NCBI GenBank assembly: GCA_018268575.1
Contig: JAFDWF010000201.1
Location: 1 to 64,000 of the forward strand
Direction of reading: 5' to 3'
From: Actinomycetota bacterium
GTDB taxonomy: Bacteria > Actinomycetota > Thermoleophilia > Solirubrobacterales > 70-9
DNA length: 64,000 nucleotides
Shown here: in pieces, positions 1 to 9,225 of the stretch
How the letters are laid out: every line of letters begins with the position of its first letter
Numbering within the stretch: position 1 is the stretch's first letter
Notes under the pieces: generated by a model
Database searches by the model: none
Told to the model about the DNA's origin: nothing
Seen by the model: the letters and a program-made list of their open reading frames with translations, nothing else
Made by a program: the position numbers and the translations under genes

Positions 1-851
1 CAGGTCCAGGTCGCGTTGGTGGCGCCGACCTGGGTGAAGATGTCGTGGACGTGGCGCCAGGCGGCGACGTATTCGCCGGGGTTGTTGCCGTTGACGCCCT
101 CGGCCCAGGGGAACCAGTTGCCGTTCATCTCCCAGTCGAAGCGGAGGAAGAAGGGGTGTCCCCAGGCCTTCGCTTCTTCGGCGAACTTGCGGATGTAGGA
201 GTCATACCGACCGGAGATCACGTCGGAGAGCTGGTATTCGGGCTCGTTCAGGCTCGAGGGCGTCGACTGCGAGCTCCAGCTGAAGAAGGGGATCGCGCCG
301 TGTTCGCGGATCGCAGTCATCGGGCCGGTGGGGAAGTTGTAGTCGGTGCAGGGGGAGTGCGAGCAATCGGCGAAGGGCGAGGCGAAGTGGATCAGCGAGA
401 CGGGCTTGCCGGTCTGCCCTTCGAAGCGGGAGACCGCGCCCATGTCCCACGGCGCTTCGGTGCCGGTCAGCTGGTTGCCGATCCAGGCGCCCCAGTAGAG
501 GGAAGTCGGTTCGACCGGCGGTTCGACCGCAGTGGTCTTCGGCGCGCAGATGGAGGAGGCGCGGGCGATGCGGGCCTTGCGGCGCCGCGTCCAACGGCTC
601 CCGGCGCGGACCCGGCGGGCCTCGGTGCAGGCCGCGTTGCCGGTCGGCGCCTTGCCTTCGCCGCGGGCGTGGTGAAGGCCGCCGCCGAGGGCGCGCTGGT
701 TGGCGATCGCGTTTTGTCGGGCGGCCGCCTCGGCGCCCCCCGGGCGCAGGGAGAGCGCGATCAGGAGGGCCAGGAGGAGGGCGGCGGCGAACCCTGCCAG
801 TAGGCGCGGATCTGGCTTTGCAAGCCATTTTTCATGCTGATTCGGGGCCAC
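1..851 (-). CDS. Glycoside hydrolase family 26 protein, partial (C-terminus beyond left edge)
   Basis: A secreted or membrane-anchored glycosidase, probably acting on a mannan- or glucan-like polysaccharide. About 283 residues are visible. A GTG at 851 opens the frame and is followed by a hydrophobic segment at about residues 16-35 (LLAGFAAALLLALLIAL). A low-complexity basic stretch comes next, then the catalytic region from about residue 105. The motif FLRFDWEMNGNWFPW at about residues 225-240 matches the GH26 acid/base glutamate region, and WGAWIGNQLTG is the usual family entry. The nucleophile glutamate would lie past the edge. It follows a glycosyltransferase gene on the same strand after 72 bp, and two palindromic boxes sit just upstream. 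A role in trimming the exopolysaccharide is inferred. The start is uncertain because there is no clear ribosome site. Confidence 0.8.
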   Translation of the reverse strand, partial: MAPNQHEKWLAKPDPRLLAGFAAALLLALLIALSLRPGGAEAAARQNAIANQRALGGGLHHARGEGKAPTGNAACTEARRVRAGSRWTRRRKARIARASSICAPKTTAVEPPVEPTSLYWGAWIGNQLTGTEAPWDMGAVSRFEGQTGKPVSLIHFASPFADCSHSPCTDYNFPTGPMTAIREHGAIPFFSWSSQSTPSSLNEPEYQLSDVISGRYDSYIRKFAEEAKAWGHPFFLRFDWEMNGNWFPWAEGVNGNNPGEYVAAWRHVHDIFTQVGATNATWT

Positions 852-901
852 GGGAAGCCATCGGCTCGGGGGCCGCCGGCTTCAGGGTTGAATCCCCTCC
901 T

Positions 902-937
902 GGACGTTTGTTCTAGGTCTGAATCAGACGTTTGTCC
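902..937. promoter_or_regulatory. Pair of GGAC-N4-GTCC-like palindromic boxes upstream of the GH26 gene
   Basis: Two near-identical 12-mers lie 24 bp apart: GGACGTTTGTTC at 902-913 and AGACGTTTGTCC at 926-937. Each is one base off the perfect palindromic form GGACGTTTGTCC, which occurs at 32494-32505 upstream of a lyase gene. A further small palindrome, GTCTGA-A-TCAGAC, lies between them at 917-929. The boxes are 51-86 bp upstream of the GH26 start, and the second overlaps the end of the preceding gene. An operator role is inferred from position and symmetry. Confidence 0.4.
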
Positions 938-2021
938 GCTCAAGAATCGAGGCGTAGAGGCCGAGTAGGAGCCCCGCGCACTCGTCCCAACCGAGCGTCG
1001 CCGGGCGCTCGGCCTGCGGCGGCCGCTCGAGCTCCTCGGCGAGGACCTCGCCGACCTCCTCCGCGGGGGCATCGAGGGGGACCGACCGGGCGAAACCGGA
1101 GGCGGCCAGCTCCCGCGTGCCGCCGACATCGGCGACGACCAGGCGGCAGCCGGCGGCGGCGGCCTCGACCGCGGCGATCGGGTGGGTCTCGAACTCGCTC
1201 AGCAAGGCGAAGACCGAGACCCGCCGCAGCAGCGCCGCCATCGCCTCGGGCCGATCGGCGGGGACGCTGGTGATCTCGACCCGTGCGCCGATCCCGAGCC
1301 GCTCGGCCAGCGCCCGCAGCTCGCCCTCGTAGGGGCCCGTGCCGACGATCTGCAGGCGTGCCTCCGGGTGGTGGCGCAGGACAGTCGGGAACGCCTCGAT
1401 CACCCGGTGGTGGCCCTTGTAGCGCTCCAGCCGGCCGACGCTGGCGACGGTCGGCGGGCCGGAGCGCTCGGGCGCGCCGGCGGCGAAGGAGAGGTCGGTC
1501 CCGTTGGGGATGAGGGCGAAGTGCTCGCCGCCGAGGCGCAGCTCGCGGCCGTACTCCTCGATCTCGAAGCGGGCCACCGCGACGAGCCTCGCGGCGCGCG
1601 CCAGCAGGGGCCGCTGGACGGTGCGCTGGGCGCGACGGGCGCGGTTGCGCAGGCCGGAGCTGTGGCCGCCGCCGTGGAAGGTGAGGACGTAGGGGAGGCG
1701 CAGGGTCAGCGCCCGCAGCATCGCCAGCGGCGGCACCAGCGTGTGGTAGCTCTGCACGTGGACGATCTCGGGATCGGCGCGGCGCACCTCGCGCCACAGC
1801 GCCGGGACCAGGAACCAGTCGCGGCCGCGCGGGTGGGCGGGCAGGACGCGGACCTCATAGCCCTCGCGCCGTTCGGTGCGCGGTGCCTCGCCGTCGGCGT
1901 CGCCGCAGAGCACGGTCACCTGGTGGCCGGCGGCGGCGTGGCGGCGGGCGACCTCGGTGACGTGGCGCTCGACGCCACCTTGGGTGCGCGGATCGCGCGG
2001 GGTGACGACGAGGATCCGCAC
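924..2021 (-). CDS. Glycosyltransferase family 4 (GT-B)
   Basis: A cytoplasmic glycosyltransferase that probably adds one sugar to a lipid-linked exopolysaccharide repeat unit. The 365 residues have the normal length for the family. The N-terminal half opens with MRILVVTPRDP and the glycine-rich GGVERHV acceptor-side loop. The C-terminal half carries VGRLERYKGHHRVIEAF and the EFETHPIAAVEAAAAG donor-binding region, which corresponds to the family E-x7-E motif. The GTG start at 2021 is preceded by only 39 bp to the divergent gene at 2061, so both starts share a very short intergenic region. The sugar specificity cannot be read from sequence. Confidence 0.85.
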   Translation of the reverse strand: MRILVVTPRDPRTQGGVERHVTEVARRHAAAGHQVTVLCGDADGEAPRTERREGYEVRVLPAHPRGRDWFLVPALWREVRRADPEIVHVQSYHTLVPPLAMLRALTLRLPYVLTFHGGGHSSGLRNRARRAQRTVQRPLLARAARLVAVARFEIEEYGRELRLGGEHFALIPNGTDLSFAAGAPERSGPPTVASVGRLERYKGHHRVIEAFPTVLRHHPEARLQIVGTGPYEGELRALAERLGIGARVEITSVPADRPEAMAALLRRVSVFALLSEFETHPIAAVEAAAAGCRLVVADVGGTRELAASGFARSVPLDAPAEEVGEVLAEELERPPQAERPATLGWDECAGLLLGLYASILERTNV

Positions 2022-2060
2022 GTGCGCAGATTAATGCGAGTGGGTGAGGGGATACCTACG

Positions 2061-3299
2061 ATGTCGGCGATGAAGGTGCTGATGCTTGCCCAGACCTACG
2101 CGCCGGTCCTCGGCGGCGAGGAGCGCCACGTCGAGGACCTTGCGGCCGAGCTGGCCAGGCGCGGTCACGAGGTCGTCGTCGCGACCCTGCGCCAGCCGGG
2201 CGGCGACCCGCCGCCCCAGCCGCAAGGCGTGCGGGTGCGCCTGCTCGACTCCGGCGTCCACCGCATCCCCGGGGTCGAGACCCAGGCAAGCGCCAACTAC
2301 GCCGCGCCCCTGCCCGATCCGCTGACGACCGCGGGCCTGCGGGCGCTGCTGCACGAGGAGGTCCCCGACGTCGTCCACGCCCACAACTGGCTGGTCAACT
2401 CCTACCTGCCGCTCGCCCGCCGCGCCGCCGCGCCGCTCATCCTCACCCTGCACGACTACGGCCTCCTCTGCCCGACCAAGCGCCTCTTCCTCGACGGCGC
2501 GGTCTGCGCCGGGCCGGGGGCGAGGAAGTGCCTGCGCCACGCGATCGACTTCTACGGCGCGGGCAAGGGGATGCTGATCGCGGGCGGTGTCGCCGTCGCC
2601 GATCCCTGGGTGCGGCGCCGGGTCGACCTCTTCGTCTCGGTCAGCTCGGCGGTCGGCGAGCTGTGCCGGGTCGCGGGCCGGCGCGACCACCGCGTGATCC
2701 CCAACTTCACCCGTGAGCTGCCGGCGCCGCCCGCCGATGTCGAGGAGCGGCTCGCCTTCCTGCCCGCGGGGGAGTTCGCCTTGTACTTCGGCGACGTCAG
2801 CGAGGACAAGGGGGCGCGGGTGCTGCTCGAGGCCCACGCGGGCTTGGCGGGCGCGCCGCCGTTGGTGCTGATCGGGCGGCGCAACGTCGAGGGGCTCGAG
2901 GCGATGCCGAACGTGATCGCCCCGGGGCCGCTGCCGCACGCGGTGGCGATCGAGGCGGTGCGCCGCTCCGCCTTCACCGTAGCGCCGTCGATCTGGGCCG
3001 AGCCGTTCGGGATCGTCGCGCTCGAGGCCGGGGCGGCGGGCAAGGCGGTGCTCGCCTCGGCCGGCGGCGGCCTCCGCGACGTGGTCGTCGACGGTGAGAC
3101 CGGGCGCCTGCTGCCCCCCGGCGACGTCGGCGCCCTGCGCGTCGCGATGGCCGACCTCTTTGCCGACCGCGGGCTGCGCGAGCGGATGGGTGCGGCGGCG
3201 GCCGCACGGGTGCGCGAGGCCTTCTCACCCGCCGCCGTCGTGCCCCGGATCGAGGCCGCCTACGTCGAGGCGGTGATGGCGCGCTCGGGGTCCGCGTAG
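2061..3299 (+). CDS. Glycosyltransferase family 4 (GT-B)
   Basis: A second GT4 enzyme, 412 residues, divergent from its neighbour at 924-2021. The chosen ATG at 2061 follows a GTGAGGGG stretch about 10 bp upstream and is followed by MSAMKVLMLAQTYAPVLGGE, the usual N-terminal strand plus the GGEERHV loop. The acceptor domain has HAHNWLVNSY and HDYGLLCPTKR with a cysteine-rich insert (about residues 145-165) common in transferases of this subgroup. The donor site is seen as YFGDVSEDKGARVLLEA and EPFGIVALEAGAAGKAV. Its last 40 bp overlap the convergent epimerase gene. A role in polysaccharide assembly is inferred from context. Confidence 0.85.
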   Translation: MSAMKVLMLAQTYAPVLGGEERHVEDLAAELARRGHEVVVATLRQPGGDPPPQPQGVRVRLLDSGVHRIPGVETQASANYAAPLPDPLTTAGLRALLHEEVPDVVHAHNWLVNSYLPLARRAAAPLILTLHDYGLLCPTKRLFLDGAVCAGPGARKCLRHAIDFYGAGKGMLIAGGVAVADPWVRRRVDLFVSVSSAVGELCRVAGRRDHRVIPNFTRELPAPPADVEERLAFLPAGEFALYFGDVSEDKGARVLLEAHAGLAGAPPLVLIGRRNVEGLEAMPNVIAPGPLPHAVAIEAVRRSAFTVAPSIWAEPFGIVALEAGAAGKAVLASAGGGLRDVVVDGETGRLLPPGDVGALRVAMADLFADRGLRERMGAAAAARVREAFSPAAVVPRIEAAYVEAVMARSGSA

Positions 3300-4387
3300 G
3301 CGGGCAGGAGCACCTCCGCGATCCGCTCGGCGGCGCGACCGTCCCACAGCGGCGGCGGCTCCAGCGGCGACGCCGGGCGCGCCGCGAGGCGCTCTGGGAT
3401 CGAGGCGATCGCGCTCGGGTCGAGGCCGAGCAGCTCGTTGGTACCGAGGTCGATCGTCACCGGGCGCTCGGTGTTGGCCCGCAGGGTGAAGCAGGGGACG
3501 CCGAGGTAGGTCGTCTCCTCCTGGATGCCGCCGGAGTCGGTGAGAACGGCGCCCGCCCCGGCGACGAGGGAGAGGAAGTCGACGTAGCCGAGCGGCTCGC
3601 TGAGCAGCAGGTTCGGCGCCTCGGCGCCGCCGCCCGCGGCCTCCATCATCTTGCGCGTCCGCGGATGGACGGGGAAGACGACCGGCATCGCCTCCGAGAG
3701 CGCCGCCAGCCCGGCGACCGTCTCGCCCAGCAGGGGGCCGTCGACGAGCGCCGGGCGGTGGAGGGTGACGAGCGCGTATCCCCCCGGCGTGACCTCTAGC
3801 TTGCCCGGTGAATCGGCGGCCTCGATCCGGTCCCGCAGCGCCACCAAGGTGTCGATCATCGTGTTGCCGACCATGTGCATGCGCTCGTCGGGGATGCCTT
3901 CGGCCCGCAGGTTCTCGGCCGCCTCTTCGGAGTGCATGAAGAGGTACTTCGAGAAGCGGTCGGCGACGATCCGGTTGACCTCCTCAGGCATCGTCATGTC
4001 AAAGGAGCGGAGGCCCGACTCGACGTGGGCTATCGGCAGCTGCAGCTTCGAGGCGACGAGCACTGCGGCGAGGGTCGAGTTGACGTCGCCGGGCACGACC
4101 AGCAGGTCGGGCTGTTCGGCGAGGATCACGGGCTCCAGCCGCTCCATCGTCCGCGCCGTCTGCACCGCGTGGGTTCCCGAGCCGACCTCGAGCATGTGGT
4201 CGGGCGTCGGCACGCCGAGCTCCTCGAAGAAGATCTCCGACATCGCCCGGTCGTAATGCTGGCCGGTGTGGACGATGACGTGATGGCCGTCCGGATGCCG
4301 CTCGCGCATCGCGGCGATCACCGGGGCCGTCTTGACGAAGTTCGGCCGCGTGCCGATCACATAGACGATTCGTACGGGGTCGGTCAT
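3260..4387 (-). CDS. wecB: UDP-N-acetylglucosamine 2-epimerase, non-hydrolysing
   Basis: Interconverts UDP-GlcNAc and UDP-ManNAc in the cytoplasm. The 375 residues match the usual family length. Family landmarks are all present: GTRPNFVKTAPV at the start, HTGQHYD, VPGDVNST, HVESGLRSFDMTMPEEVNR, VTLHRPA, and LTDSGGIQEE with the following glutamates that bind UDP. The ATG at 4387 directly abuts the TAG of the upstream acetyltransferase gene, so the two are probably translationally coupled. With the hexosamine dehydrogenase at 19956 and the WecG/TagA transferase at 27287 it would supply ManNAc or ManNAc-uronate to the polymer. Confidence 0.93.
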   Translation of the reverse strand: MTDPVRIVYVIGTRPNFVKTAPVIAAMRERHPDGHHVIVHTGQHYDRAMSEIFFEELGVPTPDHMLEVGSGTHAVQTARTMERLEPVILAEQPDLLVVPGDVNSTLAAVLVASKLQLPIAHVESGLRSFDMTMPEEVNRIVADRFSKYLFMHSEEAAENLRAEGIPDERMHMVGNTMIDTLVALRDRIEAADSPGKLEVTPGGYALVTLHRPALVDGPLLGETVAGLAALSEAMPVVFPVHPRTRKMMEAAGGGAEAPNLLLSEPLGYVDFLSLVAGAGAVLTDSGGIQEETTYLGVPCFTLRANTERPVTIDLGTNELLGLDPSAIASIPERLAARPASPLEPPPLWDGRAAERIAEVLLPAYADPERAITAST

Positions 4388-5524
4388 CTACGCCCTCCTG
4401 ACGGTCGGGATCACGCTGTGCATCGCCTTCACCACGCGGCTCAGGGCCGGGCGCTGGCTGATGCCGGCGCTCGCGCGGCGCAAGCCGGACTCGGCAGCGA
4501 CGAGCAGGCGGACGGGATTGCGCGCGCCGACCAGGATCAGCGTCTGGCTGGGCCGGGCAAGGTCGGTGAAACGTTGCTTCCATTCCTCGGCGCCGAGTAG
4601 GAAGTCGTACTCGGAGGCACCCTCCTCGATCGCCTGGCGGATCGTCATCGTCTCGATCGCGAAGCCGACGCCGAGATCCGACCAGCTTGGGTCGAAGCCA
4701 CCCTGATAGGAAGCATAAGTGTCACCGACTCTCCAGCCGAAGAAGGACGCGATCTGGCGGCCGTTTGCTTCGAGTGCGCTGAGGCGCAGCCAGCCGCGTT
4801 CGGAGGCGGCGACGGCGAACGCATGAAGTGCGCGGCGCGAAGCGGCGTCGAGGGACGAGCCGCCGAGACTGTCCCGACGCAGGTCGTGAAGGCGGAACAT
4901 TTCAGACATGTCGGCGGTGACCGTCGACATGTCTGCGGGCCGCAATACCATCTCGTGCTCCTCGAGTAGGACCCGATCGGCGCGGCGGACCCGCTTGCGA
5001 AACTTCTGGCTGCGGCTTGACATGTAGTGATCCCAGTCAAGTCCGCGCAGGTCGATATAGGGGTTGATCGTCCGCTGCTGCTCGATCACGGTCTGGTCGC
5101 CCCGGGCCGACCTCTGTAGCGCCTGGCACCAGGTGGCGTCGGAGTCGGCGCGCTCGAAGAGCATCAGTTGGCGACCGAAGCCATTTGCCTCGAGTGCCGC
5201 GATGGTCGCCGTGGCAATCTCGGCTTCGTCCTCCGGCACTGCCGCCGGGTGGAAGCGGTCGCCGAGGGAGGCCCCGGCGAAGCGGATCGCCTGTGGGCGA
5301 CTGGAGCTGTCGAGGACAAGCGGGGTCACGCCGACGACCTCGCCGCCCTCGCGCCGCGCGACGGCGACCAAGGGGATGGAGAAGCCCTTGCCCAGGTGGG
5401 TCCACCAGCTATGGAACCACTCCGGGGTGACGAACGCGTTGGATCGCGCAACGGCGAGCTCGCGCCATCGATCGACGAACGGCCCCAGCTTCGAAACCTC
5501 GGTGATCAGCTCAGCGCTAAGCAT
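4388..5524 (-). CDS. GNAT/FemAB-like acyltransferase of polysaccharide loci
   Basis: A 378-residue protein of the GNAT-fold group often called BioF2-like or Acetyltransf_6, found in exopolysaccharide and cellulose loci. The N-terminal part has PEWFHSWWTHLG and a following beta sheet. The central block (about residues 165-310) shows RSQKFRKRVRRADRVL, FRLHDLRRDSLGG and SFFGWRVGDTYASYQGGFDPSW, the conserved part of the family, ending in a basic tail. It probably acylates an amino sugar or a precursor, but donor and acceptor are unknown. It sits second-last in the minus-strand run and abuts the epimerase start. Confidence 0.75.
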   Translation of the reverse strand: MLSAELITEVSKLGPFVDRWRELAVARSNAFVTPEWFHSWWTHLGKGFSIPLVAVARREGGEVVGVTPLVLDSSSRPQAIRFAGASLGDRFHPAAVPEDEAEIATATIAALEANGFGRQLMLFERADSDATWCQALQRSARGDQTVIEQQRTINPYIDLRGLDWDHYMSSRSQKFRKRVRRADRVLLEEHEMVLRPADMSTVTADMSEMFRLHDLRRDSLGGSSLDAASRRALHAFAVAASERGWLRLSALEANGRQIASFFGWRVGDTYASYQGGFDPSWSDLGVGFAIETMTIRQAIEEGASEYDFLLGAEEWKQRFTDLARPSQTLILVGARNPVRLLVAAESGLRRASAGISQRPALSRVVKAMHSVIPTVRRA

Positions 5525-5624
5525 TTCCCATCACTTGTTATTCGGCACTGCCGGACGAAACTGAAGCGCCGCGGGCGAAATCTTACGGGCGGGGGTCGGA
5601 CTGAGGGGTCTCCAGGTCGGCGAG

Positions 5625-6665
5625 CTATCTGCGCAGAATGGGCATTTTGTCCGGAAAAAGGAACCAAAGCGCGAGGCGCCGGGCCAGTGAGCGCGGTGCG
5701 AGTGCCATCGCCGCGAACCAGGCCGGAAAGGCGAGGCGCATTGCGATGGCAGCGTTGGTGCGGCGACGGACGGCACCGATCGAGTCGCGCACGAGGCCGA
5801 ACCGTGAATCGCCCGGGATCGGGTGACGGTCTGGGTCGAGGCGCAGGGAGATCATCCGGCGCGCGAGGTCGGCAATCGAGAGGATGCGCCGCGGGTGGGG
5901 GAGATCGAGTTCGGCGGCGAGCCGCAGGAGGTCGGTCGAGGTCTGCCTGCCGTAACTGACCGTGGCGCGGATCTGGTCGAGATCGATCCCCGGTTCCTGG
6001 GGCTCGTAGTTATTGGCGCCGTGGACGCGGTATGAGCAGCTCACCTCCTCGATCGTCGCCACGCGGCCGAGCAGGGTCGAGAGGTGGACCAGGTGCCAGT
6101 CGGCGCCGAGTCGGTAGGCCGCCTCGGGGATCGGCAGGATCGGGGCCAGGGCCTCGCGGCGGAAGGCGTAGGCGCTGGTCGGCAGCCAGGCCAGGTCGAA
6201 CGGGTAGGCGAGCTCGGCCGCCCGCAGGTCGCCGGTCGGCATCGGCCAGTGCGGCGGCGGCTTCAGCTCCCCGGTCGGTCCCCCGGCGGCGTCGATCACC
6301 TCCATCCGCATCTGCGCCTTGGCCGCGCCGGGGTCCCCGGCGAGGGCCGCGGCGGCGCGGCGCGCGGCGGCCGGATGGAGGACGTCGTCGGCGTCGAGGA
6401 ACATCACTACGTCGCCCCGGCAGCGGGCGAGGCCGGCGTTCAGCGCCGAGGCCTGGCCGCCGTTCGCCTGCAGGACGACCTCGGCCCGACCCTCGTAGGT
6501 GCGCAGGACGGCGCGCGAGTCGTCGGTCGAGCCGTCGTCGACGACGATCACCCGGGTGCGCGGATGGTCCTGGGCGAGGGCGCTGTCGACCGCGGCCGCG
6601 AGGTAGCGGCCATAGTCGTGGTTGTTGACGACGACATCGACGGCGAGGGAGGCGCCGTCGCTCAT
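5625..6665 (-). CDS. Glycosyltransferase family 2 (GT-A)
   Basis: A 346-residue GT2 enzyme with the standard N-terminal fold: VDVVVNNHDYGRYLAAAVDS, then VIVVDDGSTDDS for nucleotide binding, ANGGQASALNAGL, and the metal-binding LDADD at about residues 90-95. The acceptor region has GADWHLVHLSTLLG. The C-terminal third is basic and hydrophobic with a predicted membrane-associated stretch (AFPAWFAAMALAPRSLARR). Its ATG overlaps the stop of the preceding membrane-protein gene (ATGA at 6662-6665), showing one operon. It probably adds a hexose or amino sugar to the repeat unit. Confidence 0.85.
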   Translation of the reverse strand: MSDGASLAVDVVVNNHDYGRYLAAAVDSALAQDHPRTRVIVVDDGSTDDSRAVLRTYEGRAEVVLQANGGQASALNAGLARCRGDVVMFLDADDVLHPAAARRAAAALAGDPGAAKAQMRMEVIDAAGGPTGELKPPPHWPMPTGDLRAAELAYPFDLAWLPTSAYAFRREALAPILPIPEAAYRLGADWHLVHLSTLLGRVATIEEVSCSYRVHGANNYEPQEPGIDLDQIRATVSYGRQTSTDLLRLAAELDLPHPRRILSIADLARRMISLRLDPDRHPIPGDSRFGLVRDSIGAVRRRTNAAIAMRLAFPAWFAAMALAPRSLARRLALWFLFPDKMPILRR

Positions 6666-7435
6666 TGCGTCCCGGCGGGAATCCAGCCGTAGACCCGCCG
6701 GTAGGGCAGGTCGGGCTCGGCACGGCGGAAGAGCAGGACGGAGACGAAGGCGGCGTTGGCGAGCGTGCCGGGGGGGATGACGGCAAAGCGCAGGGTCGAG
6801 GTTTCCCCCGGCGAGAGGGTCAAGGAGCGGGTAACTTCGCGGCCGCCGGCGAACTTCGCCCGCACTTCGTAGGCGGTCCGTCGTTGCTCCTCGTTGCCGA
6901 CGCCGACGCGGACGCTGGCGCCGCCGGGCCCGGGCCGCATCCACAGCTCGCTGAACCCTTCCGCCTTGCTGTTGGAGAGCGGTACCTGGGCGAGGACGAT
7001 CGCGCCCGCGGCCAGCGCCAGGGCGGCGAGGCCGCAGGCCGCCGCGAGCGGCGAGACCGGTGGCGGGCGGAGCGCCGCCAAGCTCGTCCCGGTCCAGTCC
7101 GCGGGGCGCCGGGCGGCGGCGATCGCGGCGGCGACGAGGACGACGAGGGCGAGGGCGATCGCCCAGGTCGCGGGCGTCAGCCCGCCGAGGTAGTTGAGCG
7201 GCAGCGGCAGCAGCGCCAGCACGGCGAGGCTGAGGCCGAGGCTGATCCAGAACGCGCGCGGCCACGGCTGCGGGCCCTCGACGAAGGCGGCGAGGAGGAT
7301 CGCGTAGCCGGTGAGGAAGAAGGCGAGCGGCGCCAGCAGCAGCAGGCTGAGCCAGCCGAGCGGGACGACCAGCGCCAGGGCCGCGAGAACGACCGCGACG
7401 ATGACGACGGCGCGCAGGTCGCCGTGCCCCCTCAC
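6662..7435 (-). CDS. DUF1616-like membrane protein
   Basis: A 257-residue protein with about five hydrophobic segments in its first 170 residues (for example VVIVAVVLAALALVVPLGWLS and LAPLAFFLTGYAILLAAF). A soluble beta-rich domain of about 90 residues follows, ending in the sequence RVYGWIPAGTQ. The loop-plus-helix layout resembles the DUF1616 family of predicted membrane proteins found next to glycosyltransferases in archaea and actinomycetes. No catalytic residues are evident. It overlaps both neighbours by 4 bp (ATGA junctions), so it is co-translated with a polytopic membrane protein and a GT2. Function is not known. Confidence 0.6.
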   Translation of the reverse strand: MRGHGDLRAVVIVAVVLAALALVVPLGWLSLLLLAPLAFFLTGYAILLAAFVEGPQPWPRAFWISLGLSLAVLALLPLPLNYLGGLTPATWAIALALVVLVAAAIAAARRPADWTGTSLAALRPPPVSPLAAACGLAALALAAGAIVLAQVPLSNSKAEGFSELWMRPGPGGASVRVGVGNEEQRRTAYEVRAKFAGGREVTRSLTLSPGETSTLRFAVIPPGTLANAAFVSVLLFRRAEPDLPYRRVYGWIPAGTQ

Positions 7436-9216
7436 GGCCGGCCCCCGAGGTCGTAGATCGCGATCAACCCGTTGTCGTAGATCCGCGCCGTGCCCGGAAT
7501 CGCCGAGAACTTGCTAACCACGCCGGGGAACAGCAGCTTGTCGAAGTCACTGTCGCCGCGCAGGGGGAAGAAGTAGCCGCGGAGGCCGTCGTTGGAGACT
7601 TCCCGCCGGTCGGTGACCACGTAGCGCAGGTCGTTTTCGCGCAGCATGCGGACCTGCCACGGTTCGAGCGAGGGGTTGGTGAGCATGTCTTCGACGTCGG
7701 GGCCCTTCCCGGTCGTCACGTTGCGCCCGCCCGGCACCAGCAACAGGTTGGCGTCGGCGGTCGCCGCGGCCCAGTTGCCCTCCGGCCCTTCGGCCTTCGC
7801 CCATTCGGCCATCGCCAGTGGCGGCGAGGAGATCGTCCCGCCTGCGGCCGAGACGCGCAGCGGTTTCGCCAACTGGGCGTCCCAGGGCCAGCCGGAGATC
7901 ACGCCGCCGATCAGGACGAAGCCGAAGGCGCCGGTCAGGAGCCACGGCGCCCACCTTCGCGACGGCCAGCGCAGCTCGGTCAGCCCGGCGCCCGCGACGA
8001 CGAAGGCGAGCCCGATGAAGAAGAACTCGCTCGCCCGGTTGCCGGTCTCCCAGGCGGCGGGCGCCAGCCGCAGCCCGAGGGCGAGGAAGAAGCCGAGCGA
8101 GCCGAGCATGAAGAGGAGCGGCCAGGGCCGGGTGCGGTAGCGCCGCCAGGTGGCACGGATGCCGAAGACCCAGCCGATGCCGAGCAGGGCGACGCCGAGC
8201 AGGGCGACGAGCCGTGCCCCGATCGGGGTCGGCCCGGCCGCCCCGCCGCCCTGGAAGAGCCCGCGCGGCGCCGACTCGCCGGCGATCGTCTTGCCCAGCG
8301 CTTCGAGCGCTTCCGAGAGCGGGTTGGAGAGGTAGGAGAAGGTCTCCCCGGCGACCACGGCCAGCCAGCAGGCGGCGAGGATGGCGGCGAGGAGCGCGTA
8401 CGGCCAGGGGTTCGGCGGGTCCCAGTTGCGGGAGGAGTACCAGAGCAGCCCGGCGAGCAGGGCGAGGATGACGATCAGCGCGTAGGAGGTCAGGTGGTGG
8501 GTGATCACGATCGCCGCGATCGCCACGATCAGCGGCGCCGCCCACTCGCCGATCAGCGTCCTGGCGGTCGCTTCCCGCTCGGCCACCATCAGCATCACGA
8601 TCACCAGCAACGGGAGGGCCAGCGACTCGTAGGAGAACTGCGCCCCCCAGAAGAGGAAGTTGAAGTTGGTCGTGTAGATCGCCGCCGCCAGGCCGGCGGT
8701 GCGGGCCGAGCCGCCGATCCGCTCGAAGAGCAGGAAGAGGCCACCGATCAGGGTGAGCCGGGCGATGCCGACGAGGACGGTCCCGGCGGCATAGGTGGAG
8801 AGGCCGGTGACCTTGACCAGGGCCGAGGTCGCGCCCTCGAAGCCGGGGTAGTAGGGCGTCACCTTGAGCACCGGGTTGTGGTGGAAGAGGTGCCCGTGTT
8901 CGCGGATCTGTTCGACGTTGAAGGCGTGGATCAGCTCGTCCGTGAAGGTGAAGGACGGGGCGTCGTGGACGACCTTGACGAGGTAGAGGGCGATCCCGAG
9001 CAAGCAGACCAGCGCCAGCCGTTCCCCGTTGCTCGCCTCGCTGCCGAGCAGGCGGAAGAAGATCGGCAGCCCGATCACGACGAGGCCGACGAGGTAGGCG
9101 CTCATCGCCGGTTCGCTGCCCGCCCGGGCCAGCGCGTTGCCGAGCGCGCAGAGGAAGACGCCGAAGCCGACGACGAGCAGGCTCAGCGCGAACCGGTTGG
9201 ACCGGGCCCTGTGCAC
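7432..9216 (-). CDS. Large polytopic membrane protein, GT-C-like
   Basis: A 594-residue integral membrane protein with about 12 hydrophobic segments through residue 430 and a C-terminal soluble tail of about 150 residues. The first periplasmic loop contains the acidic motif FTDELIHAFNVEQIREHG, and a later loop has ITHHLTSYALI. Large multi-pass proteins with an acidic first loop are typical of GT-C transferases that use polyprenyl-phosphate sugars, or of polymerases. The tail (AEWAKAEGPEGNWAAATADA onward) also resembles GT-C tails. The start is GTG at 9216, 9 bp after the upstream GT2 stop. The assignment as a transferase is inference. Confidence 0.6.
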   Translation of the reverse strand: MHRARSNRFALSLLVVGFGVFLCALGNALARAGSEPAMSAYLVGLVVIGLPIFFRLLGSEASNGERLALVCLLGIALYLVKVVHDAPSFTFTDELIHAFNVEQIREHGHLFHHNPVLKVTPYYPGFEGATSALVKVTGLSTYAAGTVLVGIARLTLIGGLFLLFERIGGSARTAGLAAAIYTTNFNFLFWGAQFSYESLALPLLVIVMLMVAEREATARTLIGEWAAPLIVAIAAIVITHHLTSYALIVILALLAGLLWYSSRNWDPPNPWPYALLAAILAACWLAVVAGETFSYLSNPLSEALEALGKTIAGESAPRGLFQGGGAAGPTPIGARLVALLGVALLGIGWVFGIRATWRRYRTRPWPLLFMLGSLGFFLALGLRLAPAAWETGNRASEFFFIGLAFVVAGAGLTELRWPSRRWAPWLLTGAFGFVLIGGVISGWPWDAQLAKPLRVSAAGGTISSPPLAMAEWAKAEGPEGNWAAATADANLLLVPGGRNVTTGKGPDVEDMLTNPSLEPWQVRMLRENDLRYVVTDRREVSNDGLRGYFFPLRGDSDFDKLLFPGVVSKFSAIPGTARIYDNGLIAIYDLGGRP

Positions 9217-9225
9217 GACGCGATC

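Noticed and set aside
45-803. Long plus-strand reading frame opposite the GH26 gene
   Set aside because: It encodes a low-complexity Gly/Ala/Arg protein with no motifs; the minus-strand frame gives clear GH26 blocks.
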